Below are positions 34,418 through 43,200 of a DNA stretch of 64,000 nucleotides, piece by piece (positions within the stretch are counted from its first letter, which is position 1; each line of letters begins with the position of its first letter). The stretch lies in NCBI GenBank assembly GCA_020852835.1, contig JADZAC010000005.1, positions 47,688 through 111,687 of the forward strand, read 5' to 3'. A program made the translations under genes and the position numbers. This stretch comes from Flavobacteriales bacterium. Its GTDB lineage: Bacteria > Bacteroidota > Bacteroidia > Flavobacteriales_F > PHOS-HE28. The notes below the pieces were generated by a model. It was not told where the DNA came from and searched no databases. It worked only from the letters and a program-made list of their open reading frames with translations.

Positions 34418-34504
34418 GGAGAAGTGGCCGAGTGGTTTAAGGCGCACGCCTGGAAAGTGTGTTTACCTGAAAGGGTAACGGGGGTTCGAATCCCTCCTTC
34501 TCCG
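34418..34504 (+). tRNA. tRNA-Ser (anticodon GGA)
   Basis: The sequence folds as a class II tRNA. The acceptor stem GGAGAAG pairs with CTTCTCC at 34497-34503, with G as discriminator base, as expected for serine. The anticodon stem CACGC/GTGTG carries the loop CTGGAAA, giving anticodon GGA. A long variable arm follows (TTACC...GGTAA), then the T arm with loop TTCGAAT. CCA is not encoded. It reads UCC and UCU codons. Confidence 0.95.
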
Positions 34505-34511
34505 CCGATCG

Positions 34512-34994
34512 GCCCCGCGAAGCGGGGCAAGAAACGGGAAAGCCCTGGTCGTGCTTGCACGAAGCCAGGGCTTTCCTGTTTCTTGGCAGGTCCGCGAAGC
34601 GGACTGGCCGATCGAAGCCTCTCCCCTCAGGGATAGCCCGCCTCGGGCAATCCCTCCTGGTTCCCTTCCGGCCGAGCTTGCTCGAAGCATCCGGCCATTT
34701 CACGATATCAAAGGCCGCGCAGCAGCCGCAGCGTTGAAGCTTCCCCTTCAGGGAAAGCCCGCCTCGGGCAATCCCTCCACCGGCATTCAACGCCTAGCTT
34801 GCTTGGAAAAGCGGCCTTCTTCATGCTTGCCAAGCCCGCGCAGCGGGCAGGCCGATCGAAGCCTCCCCCTTCAGGGATGGCGCGATGCTGAGCATAAACG
34901 AAGTGGCGCTCCGCAAGCCGGTACGGCTGAGGAGCCAAAGCACGCGCAATCCCTCTGGTTCCCTTCCGACCGGGCCTGCTCGAAGCATCCGGCC
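34512..34994. repeat. Cluster of nested palindromic repeats downstream of tRNA-Ser
   Basis: About 480 bases hold several short modules that recur in order. Hairpins of the form GYCCGC-GAA/GCA-GCGGRC occur at 34512-34528, around 34590-34604 and around 34833-34849. The module GATCGAAGCCTC with CTCAGGGA or TTCAGGGA is at 34610-34633 and 34854-34877, with a partial copy near 34733-34754. AGCCCGCCTCGGGCAATCCC is at 34635-34654 and 34756-34775. The stretch at 34659-34696, with the hairpin CGAGCTTGCTCG, recurs at 34957-34994. A 21-base inverted repeat at 34528-34548 and 34565-34585, with one G/T mismatch and an inner TCGTGC/GCACGA stem, forms a very stable hairpin that may end tRNA transcription. 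No gene is seen. Confidence 0.8.
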
Positions 34995-35021
34995 TTTGGG
35001 CTTTGTCCGCAGCCGCGCAGC

Positions 35022-35762
35022 CTACTCTTCCACCTTGAAATTCAAGTAGCGCTGTTTGGAGGCGTATGCCTCCATCAGCAAACGGCGCAATTCAGGATCC
35101 GCGGCACAGCGGTGGTAGATCTCCTGTTCGGCCTGGTGGAGCAGCTCATCCGGCATAGTGTTGTACAGGGAGTCCCGGAGTGCATCCTTGGCCCGGTAGA
35201 AGATGGCAAAAGGGTCATCCAGCGAACGGATCACCTGGTAGCAGAAGGCGGCGTAGTAGGGCGAGCCTGGCGATTTTGGCAACTCCTTCACCTTGTTCAT
35301 GCCCGTGCAGATGTGGGCTGTAACGCCACCCCGGGAACGGTGGAGGTAGAAGAACCGCGAGGCGGTGTGCAACAGCGTATCGAAGTGAATGGCCGGTACG
35401 GGCCGGTCCGGCATGCCATTGCGATAGAGGCGGGCAAAGGTGGTATCCCCGTCCAGCATGCTGCGGTACCTGGCAAGGATCGCCACGGTATCGGGAAGTT
35501 GCTTTTCCAGATCGAACAACTCCTTGTGTGCCGCAGCATAGTTGGAGAAGAGATACATGTCAAATGCCCAGAGCGCAGTGTCCCTGCCCGGCCATAACAT
35601 GTTCCGCGAAGTACTGTCCGGCATGGAATACAGATACATGCCCTCTTCACCGTGGCCGAACACCAGCCGGAAGCGTTCCGCCAAGCGCTGCTCCTGGGCA
35701 TGCAGCGATAGTGCACTGGCGCAGCACAATGCCAACGCAAGACCGGTGGAACGGCTCAACAT
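35022..35762 (-). CDS. Secreted protein of unknown function
   Basis: The 246-residue product has a signal peptide (MLSRSTGLALALCCASALSLHAQ). The rest is soluble and mostly helical in look, with many Tyr, Arg and Leu residues and an EIYHRCAADPELRRLLMEAY stretch near the end. I recognise no domain. The start at 35762 is set by the signal peptide and by a -7 element at 35768-35775, although the frame could also open at GTG 35780. It is 14 bases downstream of an MGMT-family gene on the same strand but has its own promoter. Confidence 0.7.
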   Translation of the reverse strand: MLSRSTGLALALCCASALSLHAQEQRLAERFRLVFGHGEEGMYLYSMPDSTSRNMLWPGRDTALWAFDMYLFSNYAAAHKELFDLEKQLPDTVAILARYRSMLDGDTTFARLYRNGMPDRPVPAIHFDTLLHTASRFFYLHRSRGGVTAHICTGMNKVKELPKSPGSPYYAAFCYQVIRSLDDPFAIFYRAKDALRDSLYNTMPDELLHQAEQEIYHRCAADPELRRLLMEAYASKQRYLNFKVEE

Positions 35763-35767
35763 GCAAC

Positions 35768-35775
35768 CGAAAGTA
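35768..35775 (-). promoter_or_regulatory. -7 promoter element of the 35022-35762 gene
   Basis: TACTTTCG on the minus strand, one mismatch from TAnnTTTG, ends five bases before the ATG at 35762, so the mRNA may be leaderless. The element lies within the 14-base gap and the start of the neighbouring reading frame. Confidence 0.4.
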
Positions 35776-35776
35776 C

Positions 35777-36142
35777 TCACAAGCCCAGCTCCACCGCCGG
35801 GTCCCAGAACTTATTGCGGAAGTCCACCACTTGGTCGTCCTTCACTTTCACGCCTTCTTTCGCCAGCAATTCCTGCATGGCCGTAAGCGTGGCGAAATGG
35901 TGCTTGCCGGTGAGCAGGCCGATGCTGTTCACCACGCGCTGGGCAGGCACATGCGGCCGTTGCACGTGCGCGTTGTTCATGCACCAGCCCACCAGGCGCG
36001 CACTGCGCGGGGCGCCGAGGTATTTTGCGATGGCCCCATAGCTGGTCACTCGGCCGCGCGGGACCTGGCGCACCACGTCCATCACGTCCTGGAAGAAGTC
36101 GCGCTCCTGCACGGCGTCGTTGATGAGGGTGCGTTTGGACAT
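35777..36142 (-). CDS. MGMT-family DNA-binding protein lacking the alkyl-acceptor Cys
   Basis: The 121-residue protein has the DNA-binding domain of O6-alkylguanine-DNA alkyltransferases: DVVRQVPRGRVTSYGAIAKYLG, ARLVGWCMNNA and the loop before VVN. The active-site motif PCHR is PAQR here (VPAQRVVNSIG). Alkyltransferase-like proteins have PWHR at this place and flag alkylated bases for nucleotide excision repair. Here the Cys, Trp and His are all replaced, so direct repair is excluded and a damage-sensing role is only a guess. The start at 36142 (MSKRTLIND) is the family N-terminus; longer frames upstream lack similarity. Confidence 0.85.
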   Translation of the reverse strand: MSKRTLINDAVQERDFFQDVMDVVRQVPRGRVTSYGAIAKYLGAPRSARLVGWCMNNAHVQRPHVPAQRVVNSIGLLTGKHHFATLTAMQELLAKEGVKVKDDQVVDFRNKFWDPAVELGL

Positions 36143-36153
36143 GGGAAGAATGC

Positions 36154-36185
36154 ACCGCAAAGGACGCAACGGGCGCCAAGAAAGA
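36154..36185. repeat. Copy of an interspersed CGCAAAGGACGCAA-type repeat
   Basis: ACCGCAAAGGACGCAA followed by CGGGCGCCAAGAAAG resembles the stretch at 46397-46423 upstream of tyrS. Short CGCAAAG-rich repeats of this kind are scattered in intergenic regions of many bacteria. Confidence 0.45.
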
Positions 36186-36415
36186 AAAGCCCTTCTCCCG
36201 AACGGGTCAAACCGGGGTGGAGGACGTTCCTCGGCGTGGCCACCACCAGGACCAAAAGAACGCCCGAAAATGAACCCTTCGAAGGTGCTTGTCATTACGG
36301 GCCAGGGCACAGGAGGCTGTTTGCAACCACCCCCTTGTGGACCTCGCGAACCGGGAGCTTCAAGGTGCCCGATGCCAGCCTTGGCAACCGACCACGAACA
36401 ACGGTCGGCTGGGCG

Positions 36416-37096
36416 TCACCCCAACCGGAACCGAACATAGTGGATGGTCCGCCCCTCCTCCAGCCACATGCTTTCGTAGTAAGTGCGGATGTTCAGCACA
36501 GCCTGCTCATCGGGCGTGGTGCGGTGTACCAGCTCGCCGTACACGTTTGCGCTGCTTTCCTCGGTTTGCAGCTTGTGTTCCGCGATCTGCTCCAGCGTGT
36601 ATTCGTACAGCAGCGGGCTGTCCGTCTTCAGGTGGATGACGCCGCCGGGCTTGAGGATCTCCTTGTAGCGCGCCAGAAAGAGCGGGCTGGTGAGCCGCTT
36701 GCGCGCTTTGCCGATCTGCGGGTCGCTGAAGGTGAGCCAGATCTCATCCACTTCGTGCTTCCCGAAGCAGCGCAGGATGTGGTCCACATGGGTGCGCAAA
36801 AAGCCGACGTTGGCCAATCCCTCTTCATGCGCCGTCTTGGCCCCCCGCCAGATGCGTGCACCCTTGATGTCCACGCCGATGTAGTTCTTTTCCGGTTGCA
36901 GCTGGGCCAAGCCCACGGTGTACTCGCCCCGGCCGCAGCCCAGCTCCAGCACCAGCGGCGCATCGCGCTTGAAAAATTCACCGTTCCACTTTCCTTTCAG
37001 CGGAAGGTCACCTGCCTGCAGCTCGCGAAAGGCGGGCTGTATCACGTGCCCGAACGTGGCGTTCTCGGCGAAGCGGGAGAGTTTGTTTTTGCCCAT
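36416..37096 (-). CDS. trmB: tRNA (guanine-N7-)-methyltransferase
   Basis: TrmB makes m7G46 in tRNA variable loops with S-adenosylmethionine. The 226-residue protein has the Rossmann motif LVLELGCGRGEYTVGLA, the second strand NYIGVDIKGARIW and the LTFSDPQIGKARKRLTSP segment, which is the Bacteroidota form of the DPWPKKRH motif. The start at 37096 (MGKNKLSRFAENATF) matches family N-termini, and a -7 element at 37106-37113 lies just before it. The gene is divergent from the glycosyltransferase at 37183. Confidence 0.93.
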   Translation of the reverse strand: MGKNKLSRFAENATFGHVIQPAFRELQAGDLPLKGKWNGEFFKRDAPLVLELGCGRGEYTVGLAQLQPEKNYIGVDIKGARIWRGAKTAHEEGLANVGFLRTHVDHILRCFGKHEVDEIWLTFSDPQIGKARKRLTSPLFLARYKEILKPGGVIHLKTDSPLLYEYTLEQIAEHKLQTEESSANVYGELVHRTTPDEQAVLNIRTYYESMWLEEGRTIHYVRFRLG

Positions 37097-37105
37097 GGCG
37101 CGGAG

Positions 37106-37113
37106 CGAAGGTC
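37106..37113 (-). promoter_or_regulatory. -7 promoter element of trmB
   Basis: GACCTTCG on the minus strand differs from TAnnTTTG at two places. It ends nine bases before the ATG, like other elements here, so it is a weak but plausible call. Confidence 0.35.
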
Positions 37114-37170
37114 GCACTGGGGACCGTACAAAGCGGCCGCGAAGGAACGAAGTTCCGGGATGTTTCGCCC

Positions 37171-37178
37171 CACCTTCG
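37171..37178 (+). promoter_or_regulatory. -7 promoter element of the GT28-like gene
   Basis: CACCTTCG differs from TAnnTTTG at two places and ends four bases before the ATG at 37183. A transcript starting here would be leaderless or nearly so. Confidence 0.35.
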
Positions 37179-37182
37179 CACC

Positions 37183-38265
37183 ATGTTCCGCGGTGCACGC
37201 ATTTTGGTGGCTCCCTTGGATTGGGGCTTGGGGCACGCTGCGCGCTGCGTGCCGTTGGTGCATGCGCTGCTGGAACACGGCGCCACGCCGGTGATCGGTG
37301 CCGACAAGGGGCCGTTGGCGTTGCTGGGGGCGGAATTTCCGCAGTTGGAGCAAGTAAGGATCGCGGGCATGGAAGTGCGCTACGGCCGGGGAAGGTCCAT
37401 GGCCTGGATGCTGGCCAGGCAGTTTCCGGCGATGCTGCGGCAGGTGCGTGCGGAGCGCAGATGGCTGGAACAACACCGGCAGGCCTTGAAACTGGATGCC
37501 GTGATCAGCGACCAGCGATCCGGGTTGCACTCTGCGGCCCTGCCCAGCGTGTTGATCACCCACCAGCTCTTTCCGTTCACGCCCGTTGCCCAAGGGATGG
37601 CGCGCGGCATCAACCGGTGGCACATCGCCCCGTTCAACCGCTGCTGGGTGCCCGACCATGCGGAAGCACCGGGCCTTGCGGGCAAACTTTCGCACGGCGA
37701 TGCGGTGCCGGGCAATGTGCGCTACATCGGGCCGCTGAGCCGCTTTGAAAGCGCCACCACGCCCTGCACCGGCAAAACGTGGCGCGTGGTGGCCGTGATC
37801 AGCGGACCGGAGCCGCAGCGCAGCGCGCTGGAGCAATTGGTGCTGCACCAGTTGCAGGCGATCGAAGGGCCGCATTTGCTGGTATCGGGCAGGCCCGGCC
37901 TGAAAGAAGACCAAGTGGGGCCGGTCAACGTGGTGGGGCACATGGCCACGCCCGACCTGCACGCTGCGTTGTCGTGCGCGGAACTGATCGTGGGGCGCAC
38001 CGGCTATTCCACCCTGATGGACCTTGCCGCCATGGGGCGCGGTGCCTTGCTGGTGCCCACGCCCGGGCAGCCGGAGCAGGAGTATTTGGGCCGCCTGCAC
38101 GCCGCTGGAGGCAGACATATCGTGCAGGACCAGCGGCAGCTCCACATCGCCGAGGTGCTGCGTGATCCTCCCCCTCGGCACACCCCTTGCAAGAACCTCG
38201 GTGCGCGATCCCTGGCTTTGCACGATCTTGCAGAATTGATCACCACCAGGCGTACTTCGAACTGA
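37183..38265 (+). CDS. Glycosyltransferase, MurG/GT28-like
   Basis: This 360-residue protein opens RILVAPLDWGLGHAARCVPLV, the GLGHxxR pattern of GT28-like enzymes such as MurG, and has the C-terminal donor-binding stretch AELIVGRTGYSTLMDLAAMGRGALLVPTPGQPEQEYLG. It is cytosolic or membrane-associated. Because a true MurG normally lies in the dcw cluster, this is more likely a paralogue of unknown acceptor, as is common in Bacteroidota. The nuclease gene starts nine bases after its stop and may be cotranscribed. Confidence 0.82.
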   Translation: MFRGARILVAPLDWGLGHAARCVPLVHALLEHGATPVIGADKGPLALLGAEFPQLEQVRIAGMEVRYGRGRSMAWMLARQFPAMLRQVRAERRWLEQHRQALKLDAVISDQRSGLHSAALPSVLITHQLFPFTPVAQGMARGINRWHIAPFNRCWVPDHAEAPGLAGKLSHGDAVPGNVRYIGPLSRFESATTPCTGKTWRVVAVISGPEPQRSALEQLVLHQLQAIEGPHLLVSGRPGLKEDQVGPVNVVGHMATPDLHAALSCAELIVGRTGYSTLMDLAAMGRGALLVPTPGQPEQEYLGRLHAAGGRHIVQDQRQLHIAEVLRDPPPRHTPCKNLGARSLALHDLAELITTRRTSN

Positions 38266-38273
38266 ACACCACC

Positions 38274-39518
38274 ATGCGGACCCGTATCCTCTCCTTATGC
38301 ACAGGCTCCATTCTGCTACTGAGCGCAACGGGCCAATCACGGGCAGACCAAGAGTTGCGTGAGGCCCAAGACCGCTTCAATGCCGCCAAGCAGCAGCTGG
38401 AACTGCAACGGGGCCAAGTGGAGCGCGCCAAGCTGGCCGTGATGCGGCACGACGTGGCCCTGTGGGGCTGTCCGAAGTTGGAGCCGGGTGATACGGTGAT
38501 CGTCCACCCGGGCCATTCCTTGGTATGGAACGACCGCTACAAGGTGCCCAAGTGGACGGCCCACCTGATCTTGCCGGACATCATGGAAGGCAACCTGGCC
38601 CGGATCGACACATTCCTCCCGGACCCCTTGGTGAAGACCAATACGGCGCTGATCGATGCATACTGGTACAGCGGCTACGACCGCGGCCACATGGTGCCCA
38701 GTGCCGATATGCGCTGGAGCATGGATGCGCTGAAAGCAACGTACTATTACTCCAACGTGGCCCCGCAGAAGCCCGAAATGAACCGGGGTACTTGGGCCGA
38801 CCTGGAGGACTGGATGCGGCGCTATGTGCACTACTCGGGCCACCGTGTCTTTGTGGTCACGGCGCCCATCTTGGGCAAGGACATGCCCCTGCTGAACAAG
38901 CCCAAGGCCGAGGCCGATGTCTACGCTCCGCCGTTGTTCTTCAAGGCCATGGTGGACCTGGACGCGCCGGTGAAGAAGGGCATCGCCTTTTTGATGCAGA
39001 ACGGCTTGAACGACCAAGGGCTGCTGGGCTATGCCACCACCATTGACAGTGTGGAAGTCCTGTCGGGGTTGGACCTGTTCCCAGCATTGGACGACACCCT
39101 GGAGCAGCGTATCGAGGCCCAGCGCAACACGCAGGATTGGTATGGGGAAGGGGATAAGGCCATGGGCGAGGTAGCCCCGTTGCCGGCACCATTGCCCGGA
39201 GGCCGGTTCAATACCCTGCAGGCCAAGTACCACATAGGCAGCAAGGCCACCATCTGCGGAACGGTGGTGAGCACGCGCCGCACCAAGAAATCCAACGCGC
39301 TCTACCTCAACTTCGACCGGATGTACCCCAACCAGGATTTCTACGCTACCGTGTGGGATTACAACAGTCCGAATTTCTCCTACGACCCGGAGACGTACCT
39401 GCAAGGCCGGAAGGTGTGCGTCACGGGCATGGTGAGCGTCTTCGACGACATCGCCCGGATCAGCATCAACAACGAGAAGGAGATCACCTTCTGGGAGGAC
39501 GTGATCGACGGCAAGTGA
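38274..39518 (+). CDS. Secreted DNA/RNA non-specific endonuclease with C-terminal OB-like domain
   Basis: The 414-residue product has an N-terminal signal peptide (MRTRILSLCTGSILLLSATGQS), a short coiled-coil (about 24-58), a nuclease domain with the beta-beta-alpha-metal motif YDRGHMVPSADM (catalytic His in DRGH) and the Asn-containing NVAPQKPEMNRGTW, and a C-terminal domain from about residue 310 with GSKATICGTVVSTRRTKKSNALYLNF that looks like an OB fold. It should degrade extracellular DNA or RNA for nutrients. The start at 38274 is set by the signal peptide. The fusion with an OB-like domain recurs in Bacteroidota. Confidence 0.9.
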   Translation: MRTRILSLCTGSILLLSATGQSRADQELREAQDRFNAAKQQLELQRGQVERAKLAVMRHDVALWGCPKLEPGDTVIVHPGHSLVWNDRYKVPKWTAHLILPDIMEGNLARIDTFLPDPLVKTNTALIDAYWYSGYDRGHMVPSADMRWSMDALKATYYYSNVAPQKPEMNRGTWADLEDWMRRYVHYSGHRVFVVTAPILGKDMPLLNKPKAEADVYAPPLFFKAMVDLDAPVKKGIAFLMQNGLNDQGLLGYATTIDSVEVLSGLDLFPALDDTLEQRIEAQRNTQDWYGEGDKAMGEVAPLPAPLPGGRFNTLQAKYHIGSKATICGTVVSTRRTKKSNALYLNFDRMYPNQDFYATVWDYNSPNFSYDPETYLQGRKVCVTGMVSVFDDIARISINNEKEITFWEDVIDGK

Positions 39519-39538
39519 CCCTTCGCTTGGCGCGATGG

Positions 39539-40225
39539 CTATACCAAGCGGTCCTTCAATGCTTTGCTTACGGCTTCAGTGCTGCTGCCCACGTGCAGTT
39601 TTTCGTAGATGTGCCGGATGTGGGTGTTCACCGTGTGGTAGCTGATGCCCAGGTCGGCGGCGATCATTTTGTAGCTGCATCCGTCCACCAATCGCATCAG
39701 CACTTCTTTTTCACGGTCGCTGAGCCCGGGATCAACTCCTTTGGCGGCTGCGGGAGGGATGTGCCTGAAATGATCGAGCACTTTGGCGGCAATGGCGGGT
39801 GTCATGGCCGATCCACCGCCGTGCACATCGCGGATCGCCTTCATCATTTCATCGGCGCTGGCCGTTTTGAGGATATAGCCGCAAGCTCCTGCGCGCACGG
39901 CCTCAAACACCTTCTCGTTGTCATCAAACACCGTTTGCATGAGGATCCGGGCCAGCGGGAAGCGGGCCTTGATCAGCCGCACGCCCTCTATGCCGCTCAT
40001 GCCGGGCATTTGGACATCCATCACGATCACGTCGGGCTGGGCTGCACCAATGTCGCGCAGCACCTGGCTCAGGTCGGGGTGCGCCGCCACGCACACCATG
40101 TCGGGCTGGGCCTCCACCAGCAGGCGGAACATGGCGCGCAGGTCCTTGTTGTCGTCGAAGATGATCACGCGGATCGGCTCCATGGCGGCAGCTCGGGGTT
40201 TACGGTTCGAAGTTGCCTCTTGCAT
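39539..40225 (-). CDS. NarL/FixJ-type response regulator
   Basis: The 228-residue product has a receiver domain with the acidic pair FDDN, the phosphoacceptor Asp70 in VIVMDVQMPG and the K of YILKTA, and a LuxR-type helix-turn-helix C-terminal domain (GLSDREKEVLMRLVDGCSYKMIAADLGISYHTVNTHIRHIYEKL). It is nine bases downstream of the sensor kinase gene and is almost certainly its partner. The start at 40225 leaves an extra 14 residues before the first strand; ATG 40183 (MEPIRVIIFDDN) is the alternative. Confidence 0.93.
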   Translation of the reverse strand: MQEATSNRKPRAAAMEPIRVIIFDDNKDLRAMFRLLVEAQPDMVCVAAHPDLSQVLRDIGAAQPDVIVMDVQMPGMSGIEGVRLIKARFPLARILMQTVFDDNEKVFEAVRAGACGYILKTASADEMMKAIRDVHGGGSAMTPAIAAKVLDHFRHIPPAAAKGVDPGLSDREKEVLMRLVDGCSYKMIAADLGISYHTVNTHIRHIYEKLHVGSSTEAVSKALKDRLV

Positions 40226-40234
40226 GGTGGTCCG

Positions 40235-43200
40235 TCAATCACGGATCTTCGTGAGCTCGACTTCCACGCCGACCAAGGTACCCAGGCCGGGGCCGCTTTT
40301 GAGCACCAGTTCGGTCTGGAGCGCCTGGGCCCTGCGCACCATGCTGCCCAAGCCGTGCCCGTCGGGGTGCAAGGCGGGGTTGAAGCCCTTGCCATCATCC
40401 TTCACGCTCAGCCACAGGCGCGAGGACCGGCGGTGCAGCGAGACCTGGACCGTTCCGGCGTCGGCATATTTGCTGCAGTTGTGCACCGCCTCCTTGAAGA
40501 GCAGCAACAGGTCCTTGCGCGCGCCCATGGGCAGTTTCAGGTGCTCCACCCCGCCGGTGATGCTGAAGGCCACATCAACACCTTGGTCGGCGAGCAATTC
40601 CTGGGCGATCCGCCGCATGCGTGCCACCAGTGCCTCGCCTTCATCGTTCAAGGGGTCAATGGCCCACACAATGTCGCGCATGCGGCGCAGGCTGGTATTG
40701 CTGGTTTCACTGAGCCGGAGCATGATCTCCCTGACCTGGCCTTTGTCCTTACCGCTGAGGCCCGCTGCCAATTGCGATCCGATGGTGATGGCGCTCAAGG
40801 AAGAACCCACCTCGTCGTGCAGGTCGCTTGCGATCCTGTTGCGCACCTGTTGCAAGTGGAGTTTCTGGCCGTAGCGGTACCTGGATAGGGCATAGGCCAC
40901 CGCACCGGTGGCTGCGGCAATGGCCCAATAGAACCACCAGCGTTGCTGGATCGGGGCGGCCTTTTGGATCACGGCCAAGGCAACTGGTGCGCTGGTTACG
41001 CCGTTTCCACCGACCGTGCGGGCCAACAACCGGTAGGTTCCATGGGGGAGGCTGGCATAGACCAGGCTTCCGCCCGCATCGGCAGGCCGTGGCTTGGGGT
41101 CCACACCTTCCAGTTCCAGTGAATAGGTGTAAGGCTGCAGGGGGGCGAGGTCCAGAGCGCTGATGGAGATGCGGAGCGGAGCGGAGGCAGCGGCCAGTAC
41201 CAGCACTCCCTTGTGCAACCTGCCCATCACCGAGCTATCGCCCAGCTCCATGGCGGTGAGGTAGGGCGTGGGCGGTGCGGCAGCGGCAGCCAGCACGGCG
41301 GGATCGAACACCTGCAAGGTGTTGTCGGCGACGAATGCCATGCGGCCGTCGCGCAAGGTCCGGATGCCCAGGGGGACTGCGGCCGAGGTTTGCTTTTGGG
41401 GCAGGAAGATCACTTCCCAGGCGGCCAGCGCGGTATCCAACACGGTGAAACACCCGCGTGTTGCGCACCAGAGCCGGCCGCTGCGGTCCAAGGCCAGGCC
41501 ATGTACGGTACCACCCGCACAGGCCGGCAGGCTGAACCGGCGCATATGGTCGCCGTTCCACAGGGCCAATCCGCCGTTCCTCATGGCGATCCACAGCCGG
41601 CCAAGTGTATCGGGCAACAAGGCGGTGATATCGTCGGACGGGAGCATGGAACCGTCCGCATTGGCCCGGAATGCGCGAAAACGGTTGCTCGGGGATCGGC
41701 GGTCCAAATCCCACTGGTAGAGGCCTTCGGCGGTTGCCGCCCAGTATGTGCCGGTTCTATCCCGCACCAGTTGGGCTACCAGGTTGCCGCCCAAGCTGCC
41801 CGGGTTGTCGGTTTGGTGTGCGAACAGTTCAACCTGCCTGCTCGAAAGGTCCAGTATCGCCAGTCCGTAGCCCAGTACGCCTAAGACCAGCGCGGGGCGG
41901 CCGCGGATCGTATCCGCCAGCAAGCTGCGCACCTGGAACAAGGCAGGAACCGTTCCGGCGGGGCGGCTTTCGCCATGTGTACGGGCATGGAACCGGTCTC
42001 CGGGTTGGAACATGGCCACGGCCCGGTGTGTGCCGTCATCCCAGTGGAACAGGCCTTCTTCCGCTCCCAGGAACATGGACCCTGGTGTGCAGAGCACGGT
42101 AGTGGTGCGTAAACGCTGTTGTGCGGCCCGAACAGGCAAGTAGCCCAGCGGTCCGTCCGGCATGCCCATGAACAGGCCCAGGTTGGTACAAACGGCCAGT
42201 TCCCCGCTTGGCAGCTCGGCTATGTTGAACGGAACAGCAGCGGAACCCTCATCTCCTTGGCCCGTGGTCAAAGGAACGGATGACGCCCACCAGCGTTTTG
42301 GTGCATACACGTTCAGGCCACTGGCGGTTCCCGCCCACGTGCGCCCTTCCCGGTCGCGGAGCAGGGCGCGGACCCGATCGTCGCTGAGCGAGCGCGGGTC
42401 GCCCTGTCGGTGCCGGTGCACCTGGTAGCTCCCCGTGCGCACATCCATCCGCAGCAGCCCGCTGCTGGCCGTGCCGATCAGCAGGTGCAGGCTGCCATCC
42501 TGGATCAGCGTACGGCATTCATCTGGCATGGGCCAGTACAGGTCCTGCCCGGAACGGAGGTCGTGTACATGCAAGCGTTGCTGCCAGCCTGCACCGTACA
42601 AGCGGTCGCCCGTGCACAGTGCATCCGTAATGGTTTGGTCCTTGTCGCCGTTCAGTTCAAAAGCCTGGCCCAGAAGCCGGCCGGTGTTGCGGTCCACCAG
42701 ATGCTGGCCGAAGCCGAGCAGGAACCCGATCGCCAGCCGTCCATCACCCAGGTCGCGGATGTAGTGGCACCAGTCGCTGCTTTCTACGGGCTGCGGCAGG
42801 GCTGCGGCCGGGGTGATGGGGCCGGATCCTTTCCAATAACTGAAGCGGCCGGTGCGCTTGTCCATGAAGATCAACGGAACACGGCGGGCCCCGATCAGCA
42901 GGGTGCTGTCGTTGAGGTCGAACAGGCAGTTCAGCCGCAGGCGGGGCACTGCATGCTGCAGGGCCGTGCCGGGCCGAAAGGTCTCCACCGCGGCGCCATC
43001 GCTGCTGAACCGGGCCAGCGCACCTTCCTGGGTGGCTGCCCAGATCATCCCTTGCCTGTCCTGCATCAAGTCCGCGACATGTTCGCCACCGAGGCCGTCG
43101 GCGGCATGCCACACGCGTACATGGTGGCCATCGTACCGGTTCAGGCCGCTTTCCGTACCGATCCACAGAAACCCGTCGCGGTCTTGGAAGAGCTTGGTAA

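Noticed and set aside
34418..34994. Integrated element at the tRNA-Ser 3' end
   Set aside because: No integrase, no direct repeat of the tRNA 3' end and no foreign genes were found; only the palindromic repeats are present.
34512..35021. CRISPR array after the tRNA
   Set aside because: The repeats are of different kinds and spacings, without uniform repeat-spacer pattern and without cas genes.
37183..38265. murG of peptidoglycan synthesis
   Set aside because: The gene is GT28-like but lies outside a cell-wall cluster; only the general fold is supported.
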